Part shown: piece after piece, positions 19,807-32,604 of the stretch
Position numbering within the stretch: position 1 is the first letter of the stretch
Layout: every line of letters starts with the position of its first letter
NCBI RefSeq assembly: GCF_026210795.1
Contig: NC_089429.1
Location: forward strand, 1-64,000
Source: Rhizophagus irregularis
Lineage: Eukaryota; Glomeromycota; Glomeromycetes; Glomerales; Glomeraceae
Reading direction: 5' to 3'
Length of the DNA stretch: 64,000 bases
Notes under the pieces: generated by a model
Database searches by the model: none
Told to the model about the DNA's origin: nothing
Seen by the model: only the letters and a program-made list of their open reading frames with translations
Program-made: the position numbers and the translations under genes

Positions 19807-21615
19807 TAAAAAAATTTTTATCTGAATATTTCCATTATTCCTCCGTAATTCCATAAAAATTCTGTGATAACATGAAACGATAAAACACGGATCAACATTT
19901 TTTTTTACATGGGGCTTCTTTAATGAGATTAGATAGATTGGTTTATATAAATTTATATAATTCTGTGATACTGCTTTAGCTAATTTAGTATTAATTAAGG
20001 TTTTAATTTAAAAATTAAGCAGTATCAAGGAAAATTCTCGCGAATTTTTCTTGATACTGCTTATTTTTAAAGTTTAAAGACCGATTAGTAACGAATTTAA
20101 GAAAAATTCTTGCGAATTTTTCTTGATACCGCTTATTTTTAAAGTTTAAATAAATTGAAATCACGATTTTTTAAGAAAAATTCTCGCGAATTTTTCTTGA
20201 TGCTGCTTATTTTAAAGTTTAAAGACCGATTAGCAAACCGAAATCACGATTTCAAGAAAAATTCTCGCGAATTTTTCTTGATACCGCTTATTTTTTAAAT
20301 AAATTGAAATTACGATTTTTTAAGAAAAATTCTCACGAATTTTTCTTGATACCGCTTATTTTTAAAGTTTAAAGACCGTAAAAAACTAAATATAGTGCAT
20401 GTGATATTTAACCTCATTCCTTTTTTACATCAGCTCATGATTTAAACTTATTATAAATAGCAAAGCGTGATACTGTTAAGAATTTGGTCGATTTATTATT
20501 ATACGATTGAGGTTGTGAACGGGATCTCAGCCATCTTTTATGAATCAATTAAATTCAAATCTTTTGACGCCACCAGTTCATTTGATTAGATTTTATAAAA
20601 AATTTGTTTATTATTATTTATTGTATATTTTATGCTGTACATATCCGGATGTAAACTAAAAATATTTGTTTTAATATTTTAAAATAATAACGGATTAATT
20701 AATTAACAATAATAAAAAATTTAATCAAATTATTTAATTTAATGATCAAGGCTTTTAATAATCAAGGCTTTTTAATGATCAAGGCTTTTTAACGGTCAAA
20801 GCTTTTAATAAACACGGCTTAATTTTAATTAAACATCCTTATTAGATTACAGATTTCTTCTTTTCGATGATACATATGGTACCTTCAGATATTGTTTTTC
20901 GAATGTTAAAGCTAAGAAATCCAGATCTCAGCCCATCATCTATCTATCTATCTAATTAAAAAAATTTTATCATATTTAGATTACCCGGTATAAATAATTT
21001 GAATTGTGTAACATTGAAAAGTGTGATATTCTTGCGTTCAAACTATTTCGTAATTATCATATCATAATTAACTAACTACGATAGCCAATCTTTAAACTAA
21101 TACATTTATAGTTAATTAAAATTTTAACTGGATTTTAATACTAACAAAAAAAAAGTATAATTTCTCTTATGCGGTCATTTCCACTCTTTTAGTTACCACG
21201 AACCATTTCTATAATAATAATTTTTACTAAAAAACCGAAACTACCTTTTTAGTCTTTTTTTTATTAATTTTTTATCCCTCTTTTTATCATTATTGTTTCT
21301 TTTGGTTAACTTAACCAAAATTTTTTTATTCTTATTGGATTTTTTTTTAGGGGTTTTTTTTTAATCGGAATTTATCAAAATTTTGGATTTTTTTTTTAAC
21401 CCAAAAAATATACCCTGTAAAAAATCTGATCCGTGTTTTATCTTTCCATATTTTTTTCCGTGAATGCATCATTTTAATGGAATTTATAGCCTTAAATTAT
21501 GGAAATTTTCATCTCGCTAACACGGATATCCGTGAATGTATCATTTTCACAGAATTTTTATGGAAGACACGGAGAAATAATGGAAATATTCGGATAAAAA
21601 TTTTTTATAGGGATA
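19807..21615. repeat. Long inverted repeat pair bracketing 1.5 kb
   Basis: 19807-19893 is, in reverse complement, closely matched by 21427-21445 plus 21549-21615. Shared words are gatccgtgttttatc, tcacagaatttttatgga and aataatggaaatattc. The right arm carries about 100 extra bases between the two matching pieces. The bracketed interior includes the left palindrome array. It may be the ends of a non-autonomous transposon; no clear target duplication was found. Confidence 0.5.
19970..20380 (-). repeat. Palindrome array, left of the Plavaka transposase
   Basis: Five copies of aagaaaaattcTcGCGAatttttcttg lie about 75 bases apart (near 20026, 20100, 20173, 20256, 20322). The spacers read gataccgcttatttttaaagttt, aaagaccgattag and aaatcacgatttt. 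Read on the minus strand this is the same unit as the array at 25.5-26.1 kb, so the two arrays face each other across the transposase gene. Confidence 0.85.
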
Positions 21616-22100
21616 GTTTATTCTTTTTTTTGGTTTGGGTTAAGACTATAGAACTATGTCCTACGGCTTTTTGTGAGATTTTTTTTAGTCAATGATATTG
21701 TTCTGACTAATAAATTCGTGTGAAAATTTTTTTTTTAGTGAAAATTTTTGATTTAGTGAGAACTTTTTCTGTTTATTGAGATTTTTTTTTCGATTTAATG
21801 AGAATTTTTTTTATGAGATTGATTTTTTCAATATTATTTCCGACTAATAAATTTGTGAAAAATTTTTTTGATATTAACGAATTTTTTTGTGAGATTGTTT
21901 ATAATTATATAGATATTTTATATTAAATCAATAATAAATTTTTTGATAAATCTATATAACTAAAAAAACTATATAACTAAAAAAATTTGTCTGACGTTTG
22001 GACTAGTTTTATTTGATTATATATAGATTGAAATTCGAAGAAAATAGTACCAACAAAACTTTTTTATTAAAAGACCAAAATACATATATATTTTATTAAT
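20381..22100. other. AT-rich stretch before the transposase gene
   Basis: It contains repeated tttaatgatcaaggctt (four copies, about 20740-20810) and a (tcta)n run at 20940-20955. Long poly-T runs follow. No supported gene. The last 100 bases should hold the promoter of the gene at 22105. Confidence 0.5.
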
Positions 22101-22104
22101 TAGT

Positions 22105-25100
22105 ATGCCTTTGTGTACGTGTACTCACTGTAAAGCTTTAACAAATGGTATTGGAAAAGAAATTCATAGAACAACAGTAATTCGTCATATGAAAAAAGAA
22201 CAAGAGGAGCAAGAACTAGAAAATGCATACCAAAGTCTTCATTCTGAAGAAAATTATTTTGAAGAAAATGAAGAAAATGAAGAAGAAAACTCATATGAAG
22301 AACGCTCATCTCCTATGGAAATATTGGAAATATCTGACAATGAAGAAATTCTTATAGAGGAAGAAAATCTTACTACCTTACATAATGATGAGGCTTCTAT
22401 GGAAATTCTCTCCAGTTTTCAAGATGAGGATGAGGAAATTGATGATTACTATCATAAAAGCGATGACCTAAACCATTATGATTCTCAAAGTGAATTAGAG
22501 TTTGATACCTCTGATGATAAAGAAGGTGAATTTCGAAATAATTATAATAATATTTTAAATTAGTAATTTACCAACTTTTTTTAGATAATACGACTTTTTC
22601 TAATGAATTGTTCGAAGGATTAAGGCTTTTATATGTGAAATCGAATTTTAATTTTTCTGAAGCAGCATTTAATAATATATATAAAGCCTTCAATAGAAAT
22701 AAAATAAGTTTTAATAAAGTAAAAAGAAAGCTTGGTTCAATAGTAGGAATTGAACCAAAAATATATAATATGTGCGTTAATTCATGTTGTGCATTCGTAG
22801 GAGTTTTAGAAAATGAAACAAAATGTAAATTTTGTAAGGAGGATCGATATTATAGTAATGGTAAAGCGAGAAAAAATCTACCTTTTATTTCTATAATTGA
22901 GCGTTTAAAGCTTCAATTTAAAAACCCTGAAAGATCTAAAGAACTATTATATAGGCACAATTATACTTGTAATAAAGGAGAATTTGCTCATAATAACATA
23001 GGTGACATCTTTGATGGACAGATTTATCAAGAATTATTAAATGACGAATATTTTCCTGATCCTAGAGACATCGCATTTACTGCTTCTTGCGACGGCTACC
23101 AAATATTTCGTCAAAAGACCGATGATTGTTGGGTGTTCCTGTTTCTAAATAATAATTTACCTCAAGAATTAAGAGTAAAGAAAGAAAATTTAATGGTAAC
23201 TTTAATAATCCCGGGGCCAAAACAACCTCAAGATTTTAATTCATTTCTCTATCCATTAATTCAAGAAATGAAATCCTTACAAGGTATATTTTAAATAAAT
23301 GGTACGTAATAAATGTAATATTTATTAATAATATTTTTAATATTTACAGATGGAATCTCTTGTTACGATGGTAACAAAGAGGAACAGTTTACTCTACGTG
23401 CTCACATTCTGGCTTGGACTGGCGATATCCCTGCTTTTTCAAAGGTTCTATGTTTAACAGGACATAATTCATACTCAGGTTGCAGATTTTGTAATCTTCG
23501 AGGGACTTTAAATGAAACGAATAGACATGTGTATTATCCATTGCAACAAAATATTGATCCTAAACGATTACCAATTCGAACACATGATGAAATACTGAAT
23601 AGCACAAATCAAATAGAACGTCTGGAGGGAGATCGTAGAGAAACTTATATACGTGACTGCGGTTGGTCCAATATTTTAAAATAAAAATAATTTCTTAGTA
23701 ATTAATATTAATATATTTTCTCAATTTTAAAAATTTTTTGTTTAATAAAAAAAATTAGGAATTAAAGGAAAGAGTATTTTATTTGAGTTATCTTCTATAA
23801 ATTTTCCACGTTCATTTCCAGTAGATATAATGCACCTTTTTTTCGAAAATGTTGCACCCCATATGTTTCGACATTGGATAGGAAAATTCTATCCAAAAAA
23901 TAATGAATGGAACTCAAATGAATATACAATAAGTTCTAAAACATGGGTTGAAATTGGTGAAATCATGGAACGAAGTAGATCTCATATGCCACCTGATATT
24001 GGATGTCCTCCACGCAATATCGTTAAACATTCAGCTGGGTTTAAAGCTGTAGAGTGGGCTAATTGGATCATTTTATTCTCTTTACCATTACTAAAAGGGC
24101 GATTGTCGCAAAGGTAATAAAAAAAATCAAATTGTTGGCAGATAAAATAATAAAAAGTCTGCTGATAACATTATTTAACTTAAAATAATAGTAACCTCTT
24201 AGGATGGTCAAGATTTGTTGAAGCTGTCAAGTTATGCATTCAACCTCTAATAGAATTTGAAGAGCTAGATTTAATTCGAAATTTATTAATAGAATTTTAC
24301 AATCATTATGCAAAGTAATTTTCTTATGAAATTTATATATGCCTTTTTCTTTAAACGATATTTTAATTGATCGCGTGAATTTTTTTGTGCAATAGTTCAT
24401 ATGGCGTTGGAGGAGAAAGATTACCGGCATTTTTAATTTCTTTTCATTATTTATTACATGTAATAGATTCGATTGAAGACTTTGGCCCTTGTCGTGGATT
24501 TTGGCAGTTTCCGATGGAGAGGTTTTGTGGAATGTTAATTCCACTTGTTAGCTCTCGAAAACTACCATATGTGAATTTGTTTAATAATGTGTTGATGCAA
24601 GAAAGATTTAAGTATCTGCAACTTTTACCAATATATAATGAAAAAGTTTTTTCCAATTTTAAAGAAAAAGAAAAAAAAACATGGCCGGTGCATAGAGTAT
24701 ATTCTAATGAATTATATGTTCACGAATACGAATTTTATTCACCATTTGTTAATTGTGTATTAACAAAAAATGAAGTCATAAAGTTAAAGCAATGTTATGC
24801 AGCTATATTTCAAAAGAATACTAGCGAAATTACGGTGATTTTATATTATAACTCACATAATAATATGTATAAGAATATTCTTTTTTAAAAAAAATAATAT
24901 ATAATTTTTTTTTATATAGGACATTAAAGAAAACTATGCTAAGTATGGAAAACTTCGTACAAAGGATGGTAACATTATATCATCTAAGTGGTGGAAAAAA
25001 GAAAATGATAGTAGTCGAAATGATTTTTGCATCGCTGTAAGAAATAAATATATTAATTATTATTATTGTTTCATTATATATTCAAAATTCAAAATATTAA

Positions 25101-25406
25101 TAAGATAATTTTATTATATAGATTAATTTAACTGTTGACTTACAAGAAAGAAATTACCGTGCTCCTCTAAATTTGAGAGAAGAAGAAATTTTTGGACAAA
25201 TTGAATATTTTATGGTTCATGAATTTCAAAATCAAGAGCGAATGTTTGCATATATTCGAAAAATCAAAAAATTAGAGAAAAATAGTAGTGTGAATTTAAA
25301 ATTTTTTGATAGTTTTGGTCCTTTACAATATGTGGAAGTAATTGGTATTGATAGAAATGTCAGATTTTTTGAAGTACTCCTTGAAAAAAAAAATATTATT
25401 ATATAA
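22105..25406 (+). CDS. Plavaka-type (CACTA/CMC, Transposase_21-like) transposase, 8 exons
   Basis: Exons by GT-AG sites and reading phase: 22105-22525, 22585-23283, 23350-23661, 23759-24113, 24192-24314, 24396-24834, 24920-25036, 25122-25406. The phases fit throughout and give 916 residues without a stop. The N-terminus has Cys/His pairs (CTCTHCKAL...RH) and a Glu/Asp-rich stretch. Family hallmarks follow in order: MCVNSCCAFVG...CKFC, a DG segment (SCDGYQIFRQKTDDCW), LIIPGPKQPQDFNSFLYP, a CRFC zinc motif, FPVDIMHLFFENVAPHM, GPCRGFWQFPMERFCG, and a C-terminal YGKLRT block. Introns are 59-97 bases. Known for the family: it moves CACTA-like elements by binding terminal and subterminal repeats. 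The frame is intact, and inverted palindrome arrays flank it. Element ends were not found. Confidence 0.85.
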
Positions 25407-25509
25407 TAGATAAATATGAAAATTGGTAATAAAAACCTTTACCTTGAAAATTCATATTATTAATTCTCTAATAAATAAGAAATATTTGCTTAAATTTTTT
25501 TTCTTTGAA

Positions 25510-26140
25510 TTTACATAAATAAGAAATTCTCGCGAATTTTTCTTAGTGATCGCGATTAGTAAATTCACGAATTTTTCTTAGTGATCGCGATTTAAATTTA
25601 CTAATCGGTCTTTAAACTTTAAAATAAGAAGTATCAAGAAAAATTCGCAAGAATTTTTCTTAAAAAATCGTGATTTCAATTTATTTAAACTTTAAAAATA
25701 AGCAGTATCAAGAAAAATTCGCAAGAATTTTTCTTAAAAAATCATGATTTCAATTTATTTAAACTTTAAAAATAAGCAGTATCAAGAAAAATTTGCAAGA
25801 ATTTTTCTTAAAAAATCGTGATTTCAATTTATTTAAACTTTAAAATAAGCGGTATCAAGAAAAATTCGCAAGAATTTTTCTTAAAATCGTAATTTTAGTT
25901 TACTAATCAGTCTTTAAACTTTAAAAATAAGCGTATCAAGAAAAATTCGCAAGAATTTTTCTTGAAATCGTGATTTCAATTTATTTAAACTTTAAAATAA
26001 GCGGTATCAAGAAAAATTCGCAAGAATTTTTCTTAAAATCGTGATTTTAGTTTACTAATCGGTCTTTAAACTTTAAAAATAAGCAGTATCAAGAAAAATT
26101 TGCAAGAATTTTTCTTGAAATCATGATTTTTAGTTTACCG
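25510..26140 (+). repeat. Palindrome array, right of the Plavaka transposase
   Basis: About eight units of roughly 72 bases, each with the palindrome aagaaaaattcgcaagaatttttctt and the spacer aaatcgtgatttcaatttatttaaactttaaaaataagcRgtatc. The orientation is opposite to that at 19.97-20.38 kb. Confidence 0.88.
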
Positions 26141-26265
26141 TATATGGAATTTATTTTTATTTTTATTTTTTTACCGTATACGGAATTTAATACGGAATTT
26201 ATTTATTTTTTTTTTTAATACGGAATTTATAAAAACGTATATCAAATATATATAAAACGTATCAT
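26141..26265 (+). repeat. tacggaattta repeats
   Basis: Four to five copies of accgtatAYggaatttat/aatacggaatttat are separated by T runs, between two parts of the palindrome array. Confidence 0.7.
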
Positions 26266-26299
26266 TTCCATATACAGATTTCTTATAGTTTGAACTTAA

Positions 26300-26650
26300 A
26301 ATAAAAATTCAACGATATTAAGGAAAATACTCGCGAATTTTTCTTAAATTAAGCAGTAGATCGGTTGAACCTTAAAAAATAAGCGGTATTAAGGAAAATT
26401 CTCGCGAATTTTTCTTAAATTAAGCAGTAGATGTAGATCGGACTTTGAACATTAAAATTAAGCAGTATTTTGCGCTTTAAAGATTAAATACTATTAAGAA
26501 AATTTCGCGTGAATTTTTATTGATGATCGTAATTTAAATTGGACGTTAAAAATAAGCAGTAATAAGAAAATTTTACTGATCAGGGTTTGTACTTTAAAAA
26601 AAATTTATTAAGGAAATTGTCCCGAATTTTTATTAATGAATGCGATGTGG
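26300..26650 (+). repeat. Diverged palindrome units
   Basis: Further, more degenerate copies of the same family (near 26322, 26393, 26500 and 26620), with aagcagtagatcgg spacers. They become less regular towards 26650. Confidence 0.65.
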
Positions 26651-26853
26651 TATATGACGAAAGATCATATTCATGCCTTCCGAGCGTGTTTTTTCTTTAA
26701 AATATTTTTCGGTGACGTATTGTATCTGTTTAAATATTATGGAATTGAATTTTTTACCATTTTTATATTGGCGTCCATGTAACAAGAAGGGTTTAAGTTG
26801 ATTCGAAAAATCTTCCTGATTTAAAATACTATGCGATAGTCTATTCTATCGTT

Positions 26854-27150
26854 TCACTTGATTTGGCGTTCGTTTGATATCAAATCGCAATTTGGAATAT
26901 TCTTTATAATATACCCGTTTTGGTGTATCACTGAGTGATCGTAAGCAATATTAGCAGGATTTTCCATAACCTTCATTTTTTCTGTATGGTATTTTCGTAG
27001 TGTGACTTTATAACTGACATCTAACCTACTGGAGTGTATTCTTTTAAGTTGGGCATGGGGTCTACCGTATGTAGGGTTGACAACGCCGTATCTAGTATAA
27101 AGTTGTAAAGTTAATAAAAACAATAAAAACAAATACAATATCCAGTACAA
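26854..27150 (-). CDS. Possible small secreted or membrane-anchored protein
   Basis: The ORF encodes 98 residues. Residues 2-18 are strongly hydrophobic (YWILYLFLLFLLTLQLY) and fit a signal peptide or anchor. The remainder is basic, has only one cysteine, and matches nothing I recognise. It lies between a palindrome array and a cagtatac-rich region next to the LINE. It may be chance. Confidence 0.25.
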   Translation of the reverse strand: MYWILYLFLLFLLTLQLYTRYGVVNPTYGRPHAQLKRIHSSRLDVSYKVTLRKYHTEKMKVMENPANIAYDHSVIHQNGYIIKNIPNCDLISNERQIK

Positions 27151-27480
27151 CTATAGAAAATATGTTATAAACGTATGAATTTAATATAGTATACACAGTC
27201 TTTAGAATAATACATTATATACGTATGGATTAAATATACCGTATCCTTCATTTATAATATTTTTTGTGAACAGTATACAAAATACTGATATACAGTAGAA
27301 ATAGTATACGTTTCAAACGTATGAATTTAGATATCATATCACACAGTATGTTTACCGTATACTTTATTGTATTTTTTGCTAAACACATTTTGCGAACAGT
27401 ATACATTATACTGTTATACAGTATATAAAAATACGAACCGTATCAAAGATACATGTATACAGTGTAAAAACTGTATGCAT
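27150..27480. repeat. cagtatac/acgtatg repeat region
   Basis: Short self-complementary words (cagtatac, gtatactg, acgtatg, accgtat) recur a dozen times, including tgtgaacagtataca and gcgaacagtataca as a diverged direct duplication. There is no ORF. Confidence 0.6.
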
Positions 27481-27489
27481 ATTTTTTAT

Positions 27490-30400
27490 AGGGCTGGGAC
27501 ACATTTTCTAATGAAGTAAATTCACGTCTCGAGTTGTATTTGGCCACACACCATCCCTCCGTATCTTCACTTTTAGCTCTTTTTTTAGACAAACTTTGGC
27601 ATGCTCTTAAACGCTCTATTCTTGGAGGTGCCATTGATTCTCTTCCATTTCAACATGTATCCAATACTCATCACCATAAATATTCTCCGGAACTTACAAT
27701 GCTTATTGCTATCAACAAATTCTTGGATAGATTATTGTTTAAATTGACCACATCTCGGACTAGTCGTCCTGCTCAAATCTCACAAATGATTAATTCTCTA
27801 CCTACACAATTGATTCTATTGAAATCCCTTTTAACGGATTATACTATACCTATTTATAGTACATCACCACTTCCTGCTTTTGTAAAATTTTTGCGTTCAC
27901 AAAAAGCTTTGGTCTCTGCTTATCTTTCCACGCAATTTCATCAACATCGTGTGGATTCCATTGAATATTATACTGCTCTTAGAGACGAACATTTCTCTAT
28001 ATCGCCAGGCTCCTTTATTTCTTCAGCCCTGTCAGTGGAACATCGCTCTATCGTTCTTGATAGAGTCTTGGTTGTAATTGACTCCAAACCCACATTACTT
28101 ACCGAGCCTTCTGATATCAAACAAGCTGCCATCAAACATTTCCAATCGGTTGTTACTCCTCCTTTGATCCAATATTCCTTTATTGACGAATTTCCTCCGC
28201 GTTGGCAAAGAGCATATACTCCTATTTCTGATATCGACTCATCTCTATATAACTCGGTTATGTCTCCTATTCTGGATGAAGAATGGATGATTATTCTTCA
28301 GTCTATGCCCAATAACAAAGCCTCTGGCCCCTCTAAAATTTCTTATGAAATGCTCAAACATTTAACTGGAGAAGCTTTCAATTTGTCTTTTGTTTTAGCC
28401 AATGCCTGCCTTATTCATGGTGATATTCCTGCAGATTGGCGTGAAGCGCTTGTTTATCCCATTCCGAAGCCTCATGAATTTGATGCTCAATTAAAGAATA
28501 CACGACCTATCACTTTATTAGAAACTGTTCGGAAATGTGTGGTCAAGGTCATTACAACTCGTCTTTCAAAAATCCTAGCTGATAACCAAATACTTCAGGG
28601 TGGTAATTTTGCTGGATTACCAGGTGGATCCACTGACATTCCTTCAAAATGCTTGACGCGATTATTCATCAACGCCGCTTTGATAAAACTGATGACCAAG
28701 AGTTATGGATTATTTCCCAAGACATTTCTAAGGCCTTTGACTCGATTGATTTAAATATGCTCAAGTTGGCTTTAATCCGTTTACATATCCTGCCTTTGTT
28801 GATAAAATTTATTATCAATCTTTTCACAAGACGCAATAACAAAATTATTACTCATTATGGTAATACTTCCGGTTATAGAGTTAGAATCGATATTGATCAG
28901 GGTGAAATTATTTCCCCGTTATTATGGGTGATTTATTTGGATCCTTTACTTACAACGCTTAATCGAGAAGCTTGTGATCCTTTTATTTTGAAATCCTCTG
29001 CTATATTGGATTATTCCCCGATTGAATATAAACAACATAACCTTCCTATTTCACATATCACATTTATGGATGACTCTACTTTGATTGCTTCATCTAAACA
29101 AGGAATTGAAGATCGCCTTTCCATTACAGCCAAATTTTATACTTTAAATAATACTCAAGCTAATTCAGCTAAATATATCCTTCTTTCTTCTGAACAATTT
29201 TCTCAAACTGTAGTGTTTGATCTTTTCCCATCTCCTTTAATCCCGACTTGTACCCTTACTTTAAAAGCTTTAGCTTTATCCAAGTCTTTTCATTTTTTAG
29301 GTGTCTGGTTTTGCCTCTCAGCTTCCTCTCGCTTTGTTCATGATCAAAGTACTTCCATGGTCAAAGACATGGCTGCTCTACTCAGTCCTAAAAAACTTTT
29401 GGCACAACATGTGGCATATCTTTATAACGTTGTCTTACTTCCAAGGCTAGAATTTCGCCTACAAACCACATTATTTGCTGAATCTACCATTAATCGCATG
29501 GTTTCTCCAATGCTTTCTCTTATTCGACAAAAGGCTGGTTTGGCCTCAGTCACTCCTCTTTCCGCGCTTTTCACATTGTTGCTGTTCTCTATTCAACAAG
29601 CATTTGGTCGATTTCTATCTTCTCATGTGGCTTCATGGCAAAAAATTTTTTCTCACCCTTTGCATAAAACCTTTGCCAATTATATGATTACTTATCTCCA
29701 AAGCTTCCTAGATTGTGATGCCTGTCCTTCTACTATTGACTTGGAACCATGGTCCCATACATTTTCCTTGCGAACACATTCTTTGTTTAATTCTTTATTA
29801 TTCTTTTCTCGATTTAATATCACGTGGTCTTTATTGTTCCGACCTCTGAGAAAAGATCTACGTCTGGCAATTCCACTCTGGTCGATTTTACCGAAAGACT
29901 TATTCACTTCCATGAAAAATGTTCAGAAAAATTTTTGTACTCGTTTCCTTGCCCAATTGGTTACTCCGTGTGGCTCTCGGCTTCTTCCATGGAAAGATTT
30001 ACGCTTTCTTAAACGAGTTTCAAACAAAGGATCTGTGCCTGCTTGGTTTACTTATTTATTTAATTTAGTTGTTATTTCTAATTCTTCTTCCTTTTTTCTT
30101 TTACCGCAATTTAGAATACCTAATTTCTATACTGTCACTTCTATCTGTTCTATAGATATTAGTCAAAATTATTTGTTTAATCCACAATGGGCTATTTCTT
30201 TTAATCGTGATACTAACTCTTTCCTTGTTGGCCGTGTGATCATTACCTATCCTGCTCCGCAAAATGAAGCTCTTATTTCACATTAAATTGCGTCATCTGT
30301 CGATGACTTATTATCAGAATTCATTGCATGCCAAGGTTGTGCCTCTGCTATTCCGCGATCCTCTACTTCTAAAACATTGCTTAAACGATGTCCCTCTGAA

Positions 30401-32280
30401 AAATGCTTCTCTTATGTGCCTTTATCAAGTCTTATCCATTACCCTACGAAGCCTCGTACTTATATACATGCGGATACTCATTCGGTCTCACTTTCCGCTT
30501 CGTTAGGCTATGCCAAATCTCTTTTACTATTTCATCTTTTTGCTCTAGTTCAGCTACCTCCTATGCTTAACCAAGTGTCTAGGATTTCTGATATCCAACT
30601 TCCTTCTTCGGTGTCTACACTGTATATTGATGGATCTTTCTTTCCTCCTTCTAGTCATCTGACACCTTCGATGGCTTATGCATGGACTGCTATCGATTCT
30701 GATAGTTTCATTTTTGAATCTCATTATAATACCATTCCTTCCCTCTTTCCCTCTGCATTGCGTTCCGAAATTTTTGCTTTATTGCATGGATTGGACTCCC
30801 TCCTTAAGTATTCCAAGATTACTGTCGCTACTGATTGTGCTCAATTAATTTCCTTATGGTCTACGTATGTGGATGCTCTGTTCATTTCTAAAATGCTTAA
30901 AGAATTCAACCACCTTCTATGGTCTTCGGCACGAGCTATTATCTCACAAAAGAATCTGGAAGTTACTTTAATCAAGGTTCCTGCTCACGCTGACGATTCT
31001 TTGAATAACCATGTTGATGACTTAGCGAAAGCTGCTCATACAGACTCACGTCTTTCTTCTATTTCGCCTGCATTTTTGGCTCCTTGCATTTTACAATTTA
31101 ATTCTTTACCTGTGGACATGAATATCCGGAAATTCATTGGAGATATTTTTGACGCCAAGAGTCTTTTGACTCTTGCTTTATTACCAAGATTCAACCTTAA
31201 TTCCTCTATTCCAGATATTGATTGGGCTTGTACCAAATTTTGATTTAATAATAAACAATTACAATCCTCCCATCGAAATGGCCGGTCTGAATTTTGTGCT
31301 TTCTGTATCAAGATTTTATTGGATATGCTTCCGACACTCACAACTCTTCGAAGATGAAAGCCTCATATTTATGATCCAAGTTGGCTCTATCCTCAGTGCA
31401 ACTCCTCTGCTGAGACTTTAGACCACTTATGGACTTGTCCTTATATTTTACCTGAATTTAGTCCTTTTAATACTTTTAAAACACTTCTGCTGGACCTTAG
31501 AACCGTTTGTCTTGGAAAATTTCTCTCCGTGACTCCTTTGAAATCTTTACCGGACTCCTTTGCTGTGGTATTTATGGCTATGGATTGTTGGGAATGTGAC
31601 CCTCCTTTAAATTCTTGTCTGCGACTTGCACGTGGACTTATACCGATGTCTCTTACTAGTTTTCTTGAAACATATTTTTCATCATCCACTATTTGTTCTA
31701 TTTTTGATACACCTTTACATGATTTTCATTTTGATCTTTACGTACAAATCTGGCTGTGCCGTTCTGTTTTCTTTCATTATTGGGAATCAGCTCAAGGCAT
31801 TACCAATAAAATGAAATCGTCCGCTATTGGACCTTCTTCTACTTCTCATCCTTTCTCGCAAATTTCTCCTGTAATTTCGACACCTTCCTTGGCGACAGCT
31901 TCCTTGGATTCCTGGGTTTCTTGGGTTTCCTCTTACATAATCCATGGGGGATCTTGGATTTCGCATTTGGATTTTTGGCGCCGCTTAATAGTTCAGCCTC
32001 TACTTAGGATTTCTTTTTGGTAACGGATTGGATCTTCGGATATGCTGGATAGTTGACTCACACTGGCCTTCGGGTAAAGTTGGGGTATGCGTTTCTGTAA
32101 TAGTTTAGTTTTTCTTTACTTAATTTATTTTGTTTAGATTTCTTTACTTGTATGAATCGTGAAGCTAGTTTTTTTTATTTTTTATGTTTAATTTTCTATA
32201 TTTTATTTGTAATATTGTTCGATTTGAGTTTTGTACTTTTCGTTTAAAAATTTATAATAAAAGATAAAGTCATAAGACTG
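27490..32280 (+). mobile_element. LINE-type non-LTR retrotransposon, 5'-truncated and broken
   Basis: It has reverse transcriptase, RNase H and a C-terminal Cys/His segment in LINE order and no LTRs. No endonuclease is found upstream, so the 5' end is probably truncated, as is usual for LINEs. The 3' end lies near 32.27 kb (aataataaaagataaag). Codon and base composition (TCT/CTT-rich) is less AT-extreme than the surroundings. Exact ends and target duplication were not resolved. Confidence 0.8.
27534..32023 (+). pseudogene. LINE ORF2-like reverse transcriptase/RNase H, inactivated
   Basis: The first block (27534 to about 28650) has the N-terminal RT motifs (NNKASGPSKISYEMLKH; TRPITLL) and then shifts frame near 28650. 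From there a single frame runs to 32023, broken by TAA 30284-30286, TGA 31241-31243 and TGA 31355-31357. It carries SQDISKAFDSID, DIDQGEIISPLLW and FMDDS (catalytic pair at 29069-29074). A CQGC...CPSEKC cluster lies just after 30286. RNase H is at about 30610-31050 (LYIDGSF, LRSEIFALLHGLDSL, VATDCAQLI). A final HLWTCP zinc-type segment lies near 31420-31440. It would have copied its RNA at a nicked target. One frameshift and three stops make it non-functional. Confidence 0.82.
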
Positions 32281-32412
32281 TTTGCTCATAATCACCAGAT
32301 ATGGACTGTCCCAAATGTGTGACTATAAAAAGAGTTGACTGTATTTGAGCTGTGTAAAATTTAGCATTTTTATTAATAAAATTTTGCCTTTCAACCCTTC
32401 GTCTACTAAAAC

Positions 32413-32604
32413 CTAAGGTCCAGTACTTGTTTTAACTTCAACTTGTATATTGTAGTGAGAATATTTTTCAGAAGTTAATGAATCGAATAAATTTGAAAAT
32501 AAATCATTCTCATCTACTTCTTTGGCTAAAGGTCCAGTTAAAATTTTAACGTCTTCATTAACTTGAACAACTATAAAAATCATTTTTATATTCTTTTTAA
32601 GCAA
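32413..32604 (-). pseudogene. Unrecognised ORF fragment beside the LINE 3' end
   Basis: The ORF encodes 63 residues with a hydrophobic start (MIFIVVQV), an acidic centre and ILTGP/STGP near its two ends. It stops just beyond the LINE's 3' end, so it might be the stump of a gene cut by that insertion. No family assignment. Confidence 0.2.

Noticed and set aside
21477-21695. 72-residue ORF
   Set aside because: Covers the inverted-repeat arm and T runs; no protein-like pattern.
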